Source of the DNA: Flammeovirgaceae bacterium UBA1842
GTDB lineage: Bacteria; Bacteroidota; Bacteroidia; Cytophagales; Cyclobacteriaceae
DNA: 64,000 bases
Direction: 5' to 3'
Assembly: GCA_002338655.1 (NCBI GenBank)
Contig: DDIU01000036.1
Location: forward strand, 62,001 to 126,000
Below the pieces are notes generated by a model. It was not told the origin of the DNA. It ran no database searches and saw only the letters and a list, made by a program, of their open reading frames with translations. Both the position numbers and the translations under genes were made by a program. Of this stretch, positions 45,701 through 54,337 are shown one piece after another; the stretch's first letter is position 1; the number at the start of each line of letters is the position of its first letter.

Positions 45701-46077
45701 AATATGCTTTTGAACTAGAAAGTGCCTTGCAATTAAAATCCGATCCTTTTTTAATTACTATCATACTTTCTAACCTCATGGAAAACTCCTTGATTTTTAG
45801 AAAAATTTACCCTGGCATAGAGCAACGCATCTTCATTAAATCACATCAGGATGATGACAATTTCTATTTCAGCATCTCTGATACAGGAATAGGTATTTCA
45901 GAAGAGCATATTGAGAGCATCTTCAACATGTTCTTTAGGGGTTCAGACCAATCCAAAGGAAGTGGACTGGGTCTTTACCTCGTTCAGATGGCTGTTGAAA
46001 AACTAAACGGTAAAATAAAGGTAGAAAGTCAATTTGGCGAATCAACGACTTTTAGTGTTACCATTCCAAAAAAATAG
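42796..46077 (+). CDS. Propeller-type sensor histidine kinase (Reg_prop/Y_Y_Y)
   Basis: A 1093-residue membrane sensor from the ATG at 42796 (signal peptide MSRVLNTICFLFISFCVLAQ). Seen: a periplasmic beta-propeller part to about residue 650, a Y_Y_Y domain (RFEYAATSYELPEKNMYSYY), one membrane helix (about 755-778), a long coiled coil (about 785-870), then HisKA with phospho-His in ASHDLKGPISRIHG, and HATPase with NLMENSL, DTGIGIS and GSGLGLYLV. Unlike hybrid two-component proteins of this class it has no receiver or AraC domain. The response regulator is not adjacent. It follows the peptide operon by about 75 bp after its terminator, so is separately transcribed. Confidence 0.92.
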   Translation: MSRVLNTICFLFISFCVLAQENWGGQYFIKNYTSKEYNASFSNWRVIQSQAGTLFFGNLEGLLTFDGNRWSKPLDLFISAISENTKGQLYIGTKGDFGYLETNEFGEINFTSLKPWLKNNIELTSVIWTIVPTEEGVYFFCKQGIFYWNGQSIKVWPTEYRTKILFQDYLYSIKPKVGLVRLTNNSDEQIKGTEELANDNLSFLQRTEDMMIIGTRQNGFHKLSKSGQLAIVDGNAQDFLVQNDFFDCIVNPNNKYQAYIAGTLKGGVGLIDKNFNLTEVIDTKRGIQSNIIKGLTLDTNDNLWCAMQEGISFVELSSPWKSWENSKIEGTPWCIKRVNSILYVGTTRGLYYFDVDRFRKVNGINSKVWSLSTITKGNTKDLMVATEYGLFNVSKNKVTLLNSDVINHIITPSYLDGSVVVSRSAGSISLLYHEGNRYREKLIIQLDSKDQIISNSEEDNLGNIWLGANNKGVYKLSKINENSPQSKLYTSLEGLFGNLEPSIISIKDHLMVGTESGLFKYDQLTDRFSQFNNISDNINRMAVLNDSTIYASIRLNNGQYRIVKYILNKDGSTIKIVKPYSRLETSAVLFIYPDINGITWFATSDGLFSFDENVKKDYEVPYNTLIRKVTNLDSLVFAGSYSEIQDNSNIPSFVLDQPKSYEPTFDYNRNSIRFEYAATSYELPEKNMYSYYLEGNDKNWSAWSTENVKEYNNLSAGAYTFQVKSKNIYDNEGRTATYRFYILAPWYQTTWAYGLFTVLGVLTIWFIALAYSYRVRQQRKRLKLIVADRTFEVLSQKKEIEKQNLLLKDQNEEITLQRDNINVKNQELQMSQEEILSINEKLHELNALLEKKVEQRTSKIKTTLKQLQKTNSELDTFIYRASHDLKGPISRIHGLTSLAKLESTSPNDLKYYELIELVAKDMQKLLSKLTLVHEVINHHIDLQPIDLPTVISGVRDSIKFLDTTAENTKYAFELESALQLKSDPFLITIILSNLMENSLIFRKIYPGIEQRIFIKSHQDDDNFYFSISDTGIGISEEHIESIFNMFFRGSDQSKGSGLGLYLVQMAVEKLNGKIKVESQFGESTTFSVTIPKK

Positions 46078-46090
46078 ACAGCAACGCTCC

Positions 46091-47191
46091 TTAACTGATC
46101 GTATTAAAATAGTTTTTCAGTTCATTTAAAAATGCCCGGATATCTTCAGCATATAAATCACCGAGTACCGATAATCTGAATGTAGCTGCCTTTGCCCCTT
46201 TTCCTGGATAAATAGTGAAGCCTCTTTCATAAAGATAATCATGCATTTGATCAAAATCATAACCCGCCTGTTTGGGTTCTACTATCGCTAGTAATATCTT
46301 CGATTGCTGTTCATAAGGCAATAGAAAGGTAAGGCCCAACTCCTGTAATCCATTGACCAAAATATCCCAGTTTTCTTTATATCGTGTCCATCGACCTTGC
46401 TCTCCTTCAATAAAATACTCATCTATTGCCTGTCGTAGTGCATAACATACCTGTACCGGAGGTGTAAATTGCATTTGACCTGTCTTTTCAAACCCCACAT
46501 ATTGGTTGTAAATATTGAAATAAAAAGATCTTTTCTGCCCTTGTAATTTAGGCAATAATGAAGCCCTGAAAATAACAAAAACCAATCCGGCCATTCCTTG
46601 TATGCACTTGTTGGAAGATGAAATTATATACTCTGCCTTCCATTTTCTGATATCTATTGGTATACCTGCATAAGAGCTCATACAATCTACAATTACCTCA
46701 GTATCATACTTATGGGCGAGGTCACATATCTCTTGAATGGGATTGAGCATACCGGTTGTGGTTTCATGATGAACCACTGCGAGATGACTTATATCTTCAT
46801 CATCGGCTAGTAATTTTTCAATCACTTTAACATCTGGATAATCCCCATACTTCAGTTCGTAACGTACCACTTCGATGCCAAATGTTTCTGCTAGTTTCAC
46901 CATTCTGGTACCATAGGCACCATTCTCTACTACCAGTAATTTTTTACCCACTGGTACTGCCGAAGTGATCGCTGCTTCAAGGCCACCTGTACCGCTTGCT
47001 GTAAACAATGTCGCTAAATAATCCTCTTCCCCATGCACAATTTTCACGAGGTCATTTTTTATGCTTTCAATCAACGACCCAAAATCTGCCTCCCTAGGGC
47101 AAATATCTTCAACTACCATGGCATTCTTTACTGTGTCACTTGTAGTAGCTGGACCAGGGTTCAGCAATATTTTTCTGTCTACTTTTTTCAT
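46091..47191 (-). CDS. phnW: 2-aminoethylphosphonate-pyruvate-type transaminase
   Basis: A 366-residue class V PLP enzyme from the ATG at 47191, which overlaps the stop of the upstream lipid gene by one base. Seen: N-terminal KILLNPGPATTSDTVKNAM, TASGTGGLEAAITSAVPVG, VHHETTTGMLNPI, and the PLP-Lys in SSSNKCIQGMAG. In the biosynthetic direction it would convert phosphonoacetaldehyde to 2-AEP with an amino donor. The context of PepM and phosphonopyruvate decarboxylase supports synthesis rather than breakdown. Confidence 0.9.
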   Translation of the reverse strand: MKKVDRKILLNPGPATTSDTVKNAMVVEDICPREADFGSLIESIKNDLVKIVHGEEDYLATLFTASGTGGLEAAITSAVPVGKKLLVVENGAYGTRMVKLAETFGIEVVRYELKYGDYPDVKVIEKLLADDEDISHLAVVHHETTTGMLNPIQEICDLAHKYDTEVIVDCMSSYAGIPIDIRKWKAEYIISSSNKCIQGMAGLVFVIFRASLLPKLQGQKRSFYFNIYNQYVGFEKTGQMQFTPPVQVCYALRQAIDEYFIEGEQGRWTRYKENWDILVNGLQELGLTFLLPYEQQSKILLAIVEPKQAGYDFDQMHDYLYERGFTIYPGKGAKAATFRLSVLGDLYAEDIRAFLNELKNYFNTIS

Positions 47192-48177
47192 TATTTGCGT
47201 GGATTTACCCAGACCCAAAACTGTCCGAGGGATTGAAAGGTTCTAAATATCAGTATAATAATATTGGCAATTAAATAAATCGATATTACCAGAAAGGTAT
47301 TGCCTGCATAAAGGCTTGGCATAAAATAGATTATCAGTAAAAATAGAGGTGAAAAAATACCAGGACTTCTTTCAATACCATCAATCAAATGCCCATTCAT
47401 TATTTTGCCAAGATATAGACTGGAATAAAGTGTGATCACAATGGCTATGGCCCAATAGGAAAACAGAATGGAACTGACCACACCAATGATAATTAAAGAA
47501 ATTGTATACATCCAAATGCTGTAACGCACGTTGGGTGTTCTGCTTACTGTTTTAACAAAGGTGATCAAGCCCCCTAAAGCTGTGAGCATAAGAAATATCT
47601 CCATGAGTGAAAAGCCATACAAAACTGGGGTAATATAAAACGTATGAACTGGTTCAAAGTGAGCCCAGGATATGAGTACAGCAGACAACAACACCCCTTC
47701 TAAAGAGCCAATCTTCTCAAAAATCAACCATCCGGTTTTAAATTGTTCATAAAATACCGAAACATGAGCCAAATACGACAAAATCAAAACCGTAGTAACT
47801 AACCAAGGATTGGTCACATTAAATAGATTAAACAAAATAAGCAACAGTATACCGTTGTTGAATGCATCTAAATAATGATCGCAAAATTCACCCAATGCTG
47901 AACCCGTTCCGGTTCTTTTGGCCTGTGCCCCATCTAGGTGATCACCTATCAGATATGCTAGGAGTAACAAAGGAATGACCATATAATTCCATTTGCCTAA
48001 TACGCTCTGATCAAATGATAAATACAAAGCGATATAAAAAAATGAATTAGAAATAATGGTGATGATGTTGGCTGGAATGCCCCAGGGAATAAATTTCAAT
48101 AATGGGGTAACACAAACGCGTTTAAATGCGGGTGTCAAAAGCGAATAATCCTTGCATTGATAGGCATAGTCTCTCAT
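47191..48177 (-). CDS. CDP-alcohol phosphotransferase, choline/ethanolamine type
   Basis: A 328-residue membrane enzyme. Seen: the family motif as DGAQAKRTGTGSALGE followed by CDHYLD (DGx2A(K/R)...Gx3Dx3D), closest to the aminoalcohol phosphotransferases of eukaryotes rather than PgsA or PssA; about eight hydrophobic segments surround it. It transfers a phospho-head group from a CDP/CMP donor to an alcohol such as diacylglycerol. Given the neighbouring 2-AEP genes, the donor is likely CMP-2-AEP, making a phosphonolipid (inference). Start ATG at 48177; divergent from pepM. Confidence 0.85.
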   Translation of the reverse strand: MRDYAYQCKDYSLLTPAFKRVCVTPLLKFIPWGIPANIITIISNSFFYIALYLSFDQSVLGKWNYMVIPLLLLAYLIGDHLDGAQAKRTGTGSALGEFCDHYLDAFNNGILLLILFNLFNVTNPWLVTTVLILSYLAHVSVFYEQFKTGWLIFEKIGSLEGVLLSAVLISWAHFEPVHTFYITPVLYGFSLMEIFLMLTALGGLITFVKTVSRTPNVRYSIWMYTISLIIIGVVSSILFSYWAIAIVITLYSSLYLGKIMNGHLIDGIERSPGIFSPLFLLIIYFMPSLYAGNTFLVISIYLIANIIILIFRTFQSLGQFWVWVNPRK

Positions 48178-48257
48178 GGTCTGCAAATAAAAATAAAAAA
48201 GGGGTTACATCCGAATGTAAGCCAATACTAGTATCTCAATAACCCACTCATTGACAG

Positions 48258-48285
48258 TTGTAAGAAAAAATATATTATATCTTTG
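48258..48285 (+). promoter_or_regulatory. Promoter of pepM operon
   Basis: TTG (48258-48260) and TATCTTTG (48278-48285) 17 bp apart. The -7 box ends only 6 bp before the ATG at 48292, so the transcript should be nearly leaderless. Confidence 0.7.
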
Positions 48286-48291
48286 TGGCTT

Positions 48292-49887
48292 ATGAAAAAA
48301 ACGACACAATTTAGAAATATGCTCCTCTCAAACGAGTTGGAGTTCATAATGGAAGCACACAACGGTATGTCGGCAAAAATTGTCGAAGAGGCGGGTTTTA
48401 AAGGCATTTGGGGTAGTGGACTTTCAATTTCCGCTGCTCTAGGCGTAAGGGATAACAATGAGGCATCATGGACACAGGTTTTAGATGTTTTGGAATTTAT
48501 GAGTGACGGCACGTCCATACCAATTTTACTTGATGGGGATACCGGATATGGTAATTTCAATAATATGCGTAGACTGGTCAAAAAACTCGAACAAAGAGAT
48601 ATAGCTGCAGTCTGCATTGAAGATAAATTGTTTCCTAAGACCAACTCTTTTATAGGAGGTGAAAATCAGCCACTAGCTGACGTGGCAGAATTTTGTGGTA
48701 AAATAAAAGCTGCGAAGGATACTCAGTCAGATCCTGATTTCTCGGTAGTAGCAAGGCTTGAAGCTTTCATAGCTGGCTGGGGATTGGATGAAGCCCTTCG
48801 TAGAGCTGATGCTTACCACACGGCTGGTGCGGATGCCATTCTTTGTCACAGTAAAAAGGCTGACTCTTCAGATATCGATGCTTTTATGAAAGTTTGGGGT
48901 GACCGTTGCCCAGTAGTAATTGTTCCAACTAAATACTACTCTACTCCTACAGACCATTTCAGGGAAATGGGCATTAGCATGTCAATTTGGGCTAACCACA
49001 ATATGAGATCGGCAATCAAAGTGATGCAAGACACTTCTAAGCAGATTTTTGAAGATCAATCCTTGATCAATGTTGAAGGAAATGTTGTATCGGTGGCTGA
49101 AATTTTTAGGCTGCAGGGTGCTGACGAATTGAAAGATGCTGAAAAGTTATACCTTCCTACTTCTGGTAGAAAAGTGAACAATATTATTTTGGCAGCTAGC
49201 CAAGGTTCTTTAGGTGAATTAACAAAAGATACTCCCAAAACTCTTTTGGAAGTACATGGCAAATCGCTTCTTTCTACACAAATTGACCAATACAATCAGG
49301 TAGGTATTAAGGACATAAGTGTGGTGCGTGGTTTCGCCAAGGAGAAGGTGAATTTCAACAATATCAATGCTATTGACAATGATATTTACAATGAAACCAA
49401 AGAACTCTACTCATTATATCTGGCTAAAGATCAAATAAAAGAGAATACAGTCATCAGCTATGGCGATATCATTTTCAAAAAATATGTTCTTCATGAACTA
49501 TTAAATGATAACAATGACATCACGTTAATAGTGGATGCAGACAGTAAAAAGCAGAATGGGGATAACGACTTGGTGAGAGCGAGTGAAAAGTATAGTAAAA
49601 TGAACTACATCGGAACTGCCAAGTTCAAGGAAATGGGCCATGACTTAGAGAAAAAAGCGCATGGTGAGTTTATTGGATTATGGAAAGTGAACAGCAACGG
49701 GGCTGAAATAGTAAAGAATGCACTTGAAACACTTAGTGCAGATAAAAATTTCAAGCAAATGACATGCACCGATTTGTTCAATGAAATAGCAAAAACAAAT
49801 ACCATTGCTGTCAAGTATATAAGTGGTGCCTGGCTTGATGTTGATACCTTAGTGGACTTACAAGAAGCAGGCAAATTGAAAATTTAA
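48292..49887 (+). CDS. pepM: PEP mutase fused to a nucleotidyltransferase domain
   Basis: A 531-residue fusion from the ATG at 48292. Residues about 1-290 are PEP mutase, which makes phosphonopyruvate: LLDGDTGYGNF and the diagnostic EDKLFPKTNSF (EDKxxxxxNS) are present. Residues about 300-531 are a nucleotidyltransferase-like domain with LAASQGSLGELTKDTPKTLL in place of the usual LAAGxGxRL; LAAS variants occur in such fusions, but loss of the Arg is worth testing. It could activate 2-AEP with CTP. First gene of a six-gene plus-strand run with phosphonopyruvate decarboxylase downstream. Confidence 0.93.
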   Translation: MKKTTQFRNMLLSNELEFIMEAHNGMSAKIVEEAGFKGIWGSGLSISAALGVRDNNEASWTQVLDVLEFMSDGTSIPILLDGDTGYGNFNNMRRLVKKLEQRDIAAVCIEDKLFPKTNSFIGGENQPLADVAEFCGKIKAAKDTQSDPDFSVVARLEAFIAGWGLDEALRRADAYHTAGADAILCHSKKADSSDIDAFMKVWGDRCPVVIVPTKYYSTPTDHFREMGISMSIWANHNMRSAIKVMQDTSKQIFEDQSLINVEGNVVSVAEIFRLQGADELKDAEKLYLPTSGRKVNNIILAASQGSLGELTKDTPKTLLEVHGKSLLSTQIDQYNQVGIKDISVVRGFAKEKVNFNNINAIDNDIYNETKELYSLYLAKDQIKENTVISYGDIIFKKYVLHELLNDNNDITLIVDADSKKQNGDNDLVRASEKYSKMNYIGTAKFKEMGHDLEKKAHGEFIGLWKVNSNGAEIVKNALETLSADKNFKQMTCTDLFNEIAKTNTIAVKYISGAWLDVDTLVDLQEAGKLKI

Positions 49888-49929
49888 TCCACCTACTACT
49901 ACTAATATCTTACTACTAAATACTAACAG

Positions 49930-51054
49930 GTGAATACGCAAGAATTTGGAACTGAATTAAAAGAACTGGGCTTCGACTTTTATAGTGGTGTGCCTTGTTC
50001 ATTTTTAAAATACCTTATCAACTATGCCATTAATGAATGTGACTACGTGATGGCAGCCAATGAAGGAGATGCCATAGCCACAGCTGCTGGAGCCTACTTG
50101 GGTGGTAAAAAGTCAGTAGTACTTATGCAAAATTCAGGACTAACCAATGCTACTTCGCCACTTACGTCCTTAAACTTTTCCTTCAGGCTACCTGTGTTGG
50201 GCTTTGTTAGCCTTCGTGGTGAAGAAGGCTTGAATGATGAGCCTCAGCATGAGCTGATGGGGCAAATAACTGGGGAAATGTTGACACTAATGCAAGTGCA
50301 ATGGGAATACCTCTCACTGGATATGAGTGAAGTAAAACAGCAATTAAAAAGGGCCAATGAGGCCATTGAGAATAACAAAACCTTCTTTTTTGTTGTCAAA
50401 AAAGGAACCTTTGATGAAGTGGTTTTAAAACCTCAGGCACTGAGGGCTACTACTGATAAAGTATTAAGAACTACAAAAATAGCAACAAGCCCGAGTAGAA
50501 CAGAGGCATTAAAATGCCTCTCCGATAATGCGACTAAAGACACTGTCCTTTTAGCAACCACAGGTAAGACCGGGCGCGAGCTTTTTGAAGTAGAAGATAA
50601 GTCTAACAACCTGTACATGGTGGGTTCAATGGGTTGTATAAGTTCCATGGCTTTGGGCTTGGCTCTTGCTAAACCTGACAAACAAGTGATTGCCATTGAC
50701 GGTGACGGAGCCTCACTCATGCGTATGGGTAATTTTGCTACCAATGGTTATTATCAGCCCAATAATCTTCTGCATGTTTTGTTGGACAACAATGTTCACG
50801 ATTCGACTGGAGGTCAGGCTACTATTTCCCATAATATTGACTATGCCAGTGCGGCTCATGCCATGGGATATCCCGTGTCAGCTTCAGTCGGGAGCATAGA
50901 GGAGTTTAATGCAGAAATCAACAAATGGAAAAATAATCCAAAGGCCACTTTTATACATCTTAAGATTTCCAAAGGATCTCCGAAAGATTTGGGTAGACCA
51001 ACCATTAAACCATTTGAAGTAAAAGAGAGGCTGATGAATTTCATTAATTCATGA
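49930..51054 (+). CDS. Phosphonopyruvate decarboxylase
   Basis: A 374-residue ThDP enzyme that converts phosphonopyruvate to phosphonoacetaldehyde, pulling the unfavourable PepM step. Seen: N-terminal FDFYSGVPCSFLKYLI, NEGDAIATAAGAYLGG, LMQNSGLTNATSPLTSL, and the ThDP motif IDGDGASLMRMGNF with LLDNNVHDSTGGQ. Start is GTG at 49930, after a CTACTA-rich stretch. Its stop overlaps the next ATG (ATGA). Confidence 0.94.
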   Translation: MNTQEFGTELKELGFDFYSGVPCSFLKYLINYAINECDYVMAANEGDAIATAAGAYLGGKKSVVLMQNSGLTNATSPLTSLNFSFRLPVLGFVSLRGEEGLNDEPQHELMGQITGEMLTLMQVQWEYLSLDMSEVKQQLKRANEAIENNKTFFFVVKKGTFDEVVLKPQALRATTDKVLRTTKIATSPSRTEALKCLSDNATKDTVLLATTGKTGRELFEVEDKSNNLYMVGSMGCISSMALGLALAKPDKQVIAIDGDGASLMRMGNFATNGYYQPNNLLHVLLDNNVHDSTGGQATISHNIDYASAAHAMGYPVSASVGSIEEFNAEINKWKNNPKATFIHLKISKGSPKDLGRPTIKPFEVKERLMNFINS

Positions 51055-51794
51055 AGGAAGGAATAACCACTGCCGTAATTCTCGCTGCCGGTCTCGGCAG
51101 CAGATTGAAGGATAGAACAAAAGAAAAACCAAAGGCCTTTTTGGAGATTGACGGTAAAACGTTAATCCAGCGATCAATAGACAATCTGATAAGTCACGGA
51201 GTGACTAAAATCATCATCGGAACAGGCTATCTTCATGAGTTCTTTGATGATTTAAAAAAGCAATACCCAATGATAGAAACGTACAGGAATGATGATTTTG
51301 CCGAGACCGGCAGCATGTACACCTTGTATAATCTAAGGCATTCGATCAACTCAGACTTCTTACTATTGGAAGGTGACTTGCTCTATGAAAAAAACGCCTT
51401 ACATTCATTAATTACAGATAATGCCAAGGACATAATATTAGCCAGTGGGCAGACGGGTTCGAATGATGAGGTATACATTGAAGCGGATACGCATTGGAAC
51501 CTGGTAAATATGTCCAAAATAGTAGCTGAACTTTCAGAAATAAGTGGGGAACTGGTCGGGATAAGTAAAATTTCATTGCCAACTTTTAAAAAGATGTGTC
51601 GATATGCCAGTGATCGCTACGCTGACGGTGATAGGGGAATGCATTATGAAGATGATTTTGTAGGTATTTCGACCCAAACCAATATCCATATAAAAAAAAT
51701 AGAGGACTTGGCATGGTGCGAAATCGATGACGAAAATCATCTTAACCGTGCTATTAACCTCGTATATCCTAAAATTCAAATGAGGGACAAATAA
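51051..51794 (+). CDS. Nucleotidyltransferase (candidate CTP:2-AEP cytidylyltransferase)
   Basis: A 247-residue sugar-nucleotidyltransferase-fold enzyme. Seen: intact signature ILAAGLGSRLKDRTKEKPKAF, SMYTLYNLRHSI, LLLEGDLLYEK (metal-binding Asp) and a late EIDDENHLNRA. Close to LicC/PntC-type enzymes that activate phosphocholine or 2-AEP with CTP. Being next to the pep genes, CMP-2-AEP is the most likely product; phosphocholine is the main alternative. Overlaps the decarboxylase gene by 4 bp. Confidence 0.82.
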   Translation: MKEGITTAVILAAGLGSRLKDRTKEKPKAFLEIDGKTLIQRSIDNLISHGVTKIIIGTGYLHEFFDDLKKQYPMIETYRNDDFAETGSMYTLYNLRHSINSDFLLLEGDLLYEKNALHSLITDNAKDIILASGQTGSNDEVYIEADTHWNLVNMSKIVAELSEISGELVGISKISLPTFKKMCRYASDRYADGDRGMHYEDDFVGISTQTNIHIKKIEDLAWCEIDDENHLNRAINLVYPKIQMRDK

Positions 51795-51797
51795 TTA

Positions 51798-52448
51798 TTG
51801 AAAAAAGGCCTTGAGAATATTGAAACGCTCATCTTTGACTTCGATGGTACCATTGCTGACACACTTGACCTAGGCCATAAAATTGCCAATAGCTTATCTG
51901 GAAAATTTAAATTCAAAAAGATAAATGGTAAAGAAGAACTCGATTATTATAGAAATATGTCTACCCAAGAGGCCATTAAAGCGGTTGGGGTTTCCTATTT
52001 GAAGCTACCCTTTGTAGCAGCAGCATTTAAAAAACGTCTGGCCCAAAATATTGATCAGTTGAATCCAATTGATGGTATTCCTGAAGTAATTAAAGAGCTT
52101 GCGAAACACTATGACCTTGGCATCCTAACCTCAAATTCAAAATCAAATGTTAAGGACTTTCTCAGCAAACATGGTTTAACTGATTGTTTTCAATACATAG
52201 CTACAGATATTGGCGTATTCAGAAAAAAGAGATCCATCCTTTCAATGATCAAAACCTACACTATTGATGCTAGAAAAACAGTGTTGATCGGTGATGAAAC
52301 CCGTGACATCGAAGCGGCAAAAAAATGTGAGCTTCCCATCATTAGTGTCTCCTGGGGTTTTCACACTAGGGACAACCTCAAATCCCATGAGCCCAATTAT
52401 ATAATAGATAACCCTTTAGAATTATTAACACTTCTTAATGTCCAGTGA
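51798..52448 (+). CDS. HAD-superfamily hydrolase
   Basis: A 216-residue HAD hydrolase, subfamily IA. Seen: nucleophile motif FDFDGTIADT (start TTG at 51798; no ATG fits), Thr/Ser motif LTSNSKSN, Lys, and GDETRDIEAAKK. The cap is helical, not that of phosphonoacetaldehyde hydrolase (no catalytic cap Lys recognised), so it is more likely a phosphatase on a pathway intermediate or by-product. 3-bp gap after the nucleotidyltransferase gene. Confidence 0.82.
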   Translation: MKKGLENIETLIFDFDGTIADTLDLGHKIANSLSGKFKFKKINGKEELDYYRNMSTQEAIKAVGVSYLKLPFVAAAFKKRLAQNIDQLNPIDGIPEVIKELAKHYDLGILTSNSKSNVKDFLSKHGLTDCFQYIATDIGVFRKKRSILSMIKTYTIDARKTVLIGDETRDIEAAKKCELPIISVSWGFHTRDNLKSHEPNYIIDNPLELLTLLNVQ

Positions 52449-52507
52449 AAGGAACTACCCTTGTTTAACCGCTGCTTTAACCTTTAATTTGGGGAAATTT
52501 TAAAAAC

Positions 52508-54337
52508 ATGGCTGATCGAATTAAAATTTTCTTCAAATACTGCCTTTACTGGTTTAGCTATTTTGTTTTTGCCCGTATCCTGTTCCTTATTTATCATTAT
52601 GAAGGCACGTCCACCATGTCCTTTGGTGATATAATTCTTTCAATCTTAAATGGCGCCCGGCTTGATCTTTCGGTAATGGGTTATTATACCATTATCCCGG
52701 GTTTGTTAATCGTACTTACCACCTATTTTAAGCCTGCTATTCTAAATATCTCACTTAAAATTTATACAGGCATTATTCTCTTTCTGAGCAGTTTCGTTAT
52801 TGTACTTGATCTCGAACTATACTCTCACTGGGGGTATAGAATGGATGCCACTCCCCTACTTTACATAGGCAAAGAAGCAGCCAGTTCTGGTGATCCTTTA
52901 ACAACTCTATTATTGGTGATTTTTTGGCTGTTGATCTTTAGTGGATTTGGTTACTATTATCTAAAATTTATCTCAAACCCCATCAAATATTTTGGTAGAA
53001 GTGACTGGAAAACCTCTGTAGTGATTTTAATTATGACCGGCTTGCTCATTGCCCCCATCAGGGGCACAGTAGGGGTAGCTCCAATTAATACGGGTACGGT
53101 CTATTTTCACAAAACAAATATGTTTGCCAATCATGCTGCTGTAAATGTGGTGTACAATTTTGGATATGCATTAACCAAAATTAATAAGCTCAAGTATCCT
53201 GAGAATTATCTGGCTGCGGATAAAACCAAGGCCTATTTCAATGAATTGATCAATTCAGATGGGCCAACCACACAATTAATCAAAAGTGAAAAGCCCAACA
53301 TAATGATTATTGTAATGGAGAGCTTCACCTATAAATTCATTGAACCCTTGGGTGGATTGCCCGGCATAGCCCCCAATTTTGATAAGCTTGTCAAGGAGGG
53401 CATTTTATTTGACAATTTCTACGCTTCTGGTGATCGGACAGATTTGGGGATAGTATCTATTTTAAATGGTTATCCACGTCAACCTTTGACCTCAATTATT
53501 AAATTCCCTAAGAAAACAGCCTCATTGCCTTTTATCAATAAAGATTTGCAAAATCGTGGCTATAGAACTGAGTTTACTTATGGATATAATATTGATTATG
53601 CCAACTTCAGGTCATATTTAACCAATGCACAGTTTGATAATATCACACAAAGTGAGGATTTCCCACAGGAACTAAACACCTCAAAATGGGGTGTTCATGA
53701 CCAATACGTGTTTGATAAATATTTTGAAGAGGCAGAACAGGCCAAGGAGCCATTTTTTAAGATAATGATGACCCAAAGTAGCCACGAACCATTTGAAGTA
53801 CCTATGGAAACGGTAATTCCCGGGACTGACGATGAGCACAAATTTTTAAACTCTGCCTATTATGCCGACAAATGTCTTGGTGATTTTATTGATAAAGCAA
53901 AAAAATCAGACTGGTGGCACAACACCTTAATTATAATCACGGCTGACCATGGACATTTCATGCCTGGCAATGAGGGCAATTCCAACGCAAAGCGATTCAA
54001 AATCCCTATGTTGTGGCTTGGGGGTGCATTGTCCAAACAAGATACAGTCATAAGTAAATATGCCAGCCAGACTGATATTGCCAATACCCTATTTGGGCAA
54101 TTGGGCTTTCAAGATTCGACCTACATCTTTAGCAACAATATGATGGCTGATAATTATAACCCTTTTGCCGTTTATGTTTTCAATAATGGATTTGGTTTTG
54201 TTGATGGCACCAGAAAGGTGATATATGACAATATCGGCAAACATTATCTTGAAGAAACAGGGGTAAAATCAGAAAAGGATCTAGAACTTGGTAAAGCTTA
54301 TATGCAAACTTTATATACCGATTTCAATAGCAGATAG
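52508..54337 (+). CDS. LtaS-like sulfatase-fold membrane transferase
   Basis: A 609-residue protein of the lipoteichoic-acid-synthase/phosphoethanolamine-transferase class. Five membrane helices occupy about residues 1-195; the extracytoplasmic domain has the metal and catalytic residues in IMIIVMESFT, the Thr of SGDRTDLGIVSILNG, and TADHGHF. These enzymes move head groups from phospholipids to surface glycans. Close behind the phosphonolipid genes, it may transfer 2-AEP or glycerol-phosphonate groups (inference). Confidence 0.85.
   Translation: MADRIKIFFKYCLYWFSYFVFARILFLIYHYEGTSTMSFGDIILSILNGARLDLSVMGYYTIIPGLLIVLTTYFKPAILNISLKIYTGIILFLSSFVIVLDLELYSHWGYRMDATPLLYIGKEAASSGDPLTTLLLVIFWLLIFSGFGYYYLKFISNPIKYFGRSDWKTSVVILIMTGLLIAPIRGTVGVAPINTGTVYFHKTNMFANHAAVNVVYNFGYALTKINKLKYPENYLAADKTKAYFNELINSDGPTTQLIKSEKPNIMIIVMESFTYKFIEPLGGLPGIAPNFDKLVKEGILFDNFYASGDRTDLGIVSILNGYPRQPLTSIIKFPKKTASLPFINKDLQNRGYRTEFTYGYNIDYANFRSYLTNAQFDNITQSEDFPQELNTSKWGVHDQYVFDKYFEEAEQAKEPFFKIMMTQSSHEPFEVPMETVIPGTDDEHKFLNSAYYADKCLGDFIDKAKKSDWWHNTLIIITADHGHFMPGNEGNSNAKRFKIPMLWLGGALSKQDTVISKYASQTDIANTLFGQLGFQDSTYIFSNNMMADNYNPFAVYVFNNGFGFVDGTRKVIYDNIGKHYLEETGVKSEKDLELGKAYMQTLYTDFNSR

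Noticed and set aside
46091..54337. Phosphonate breakdown (phn/phosphonatase) locus
   Set aside because: PepM and phosphonopyruvate decarboxylase are biosynthetic, and neither phosphonoacetaldehyde hydrolase motifs nor C-P lyase genes are present.
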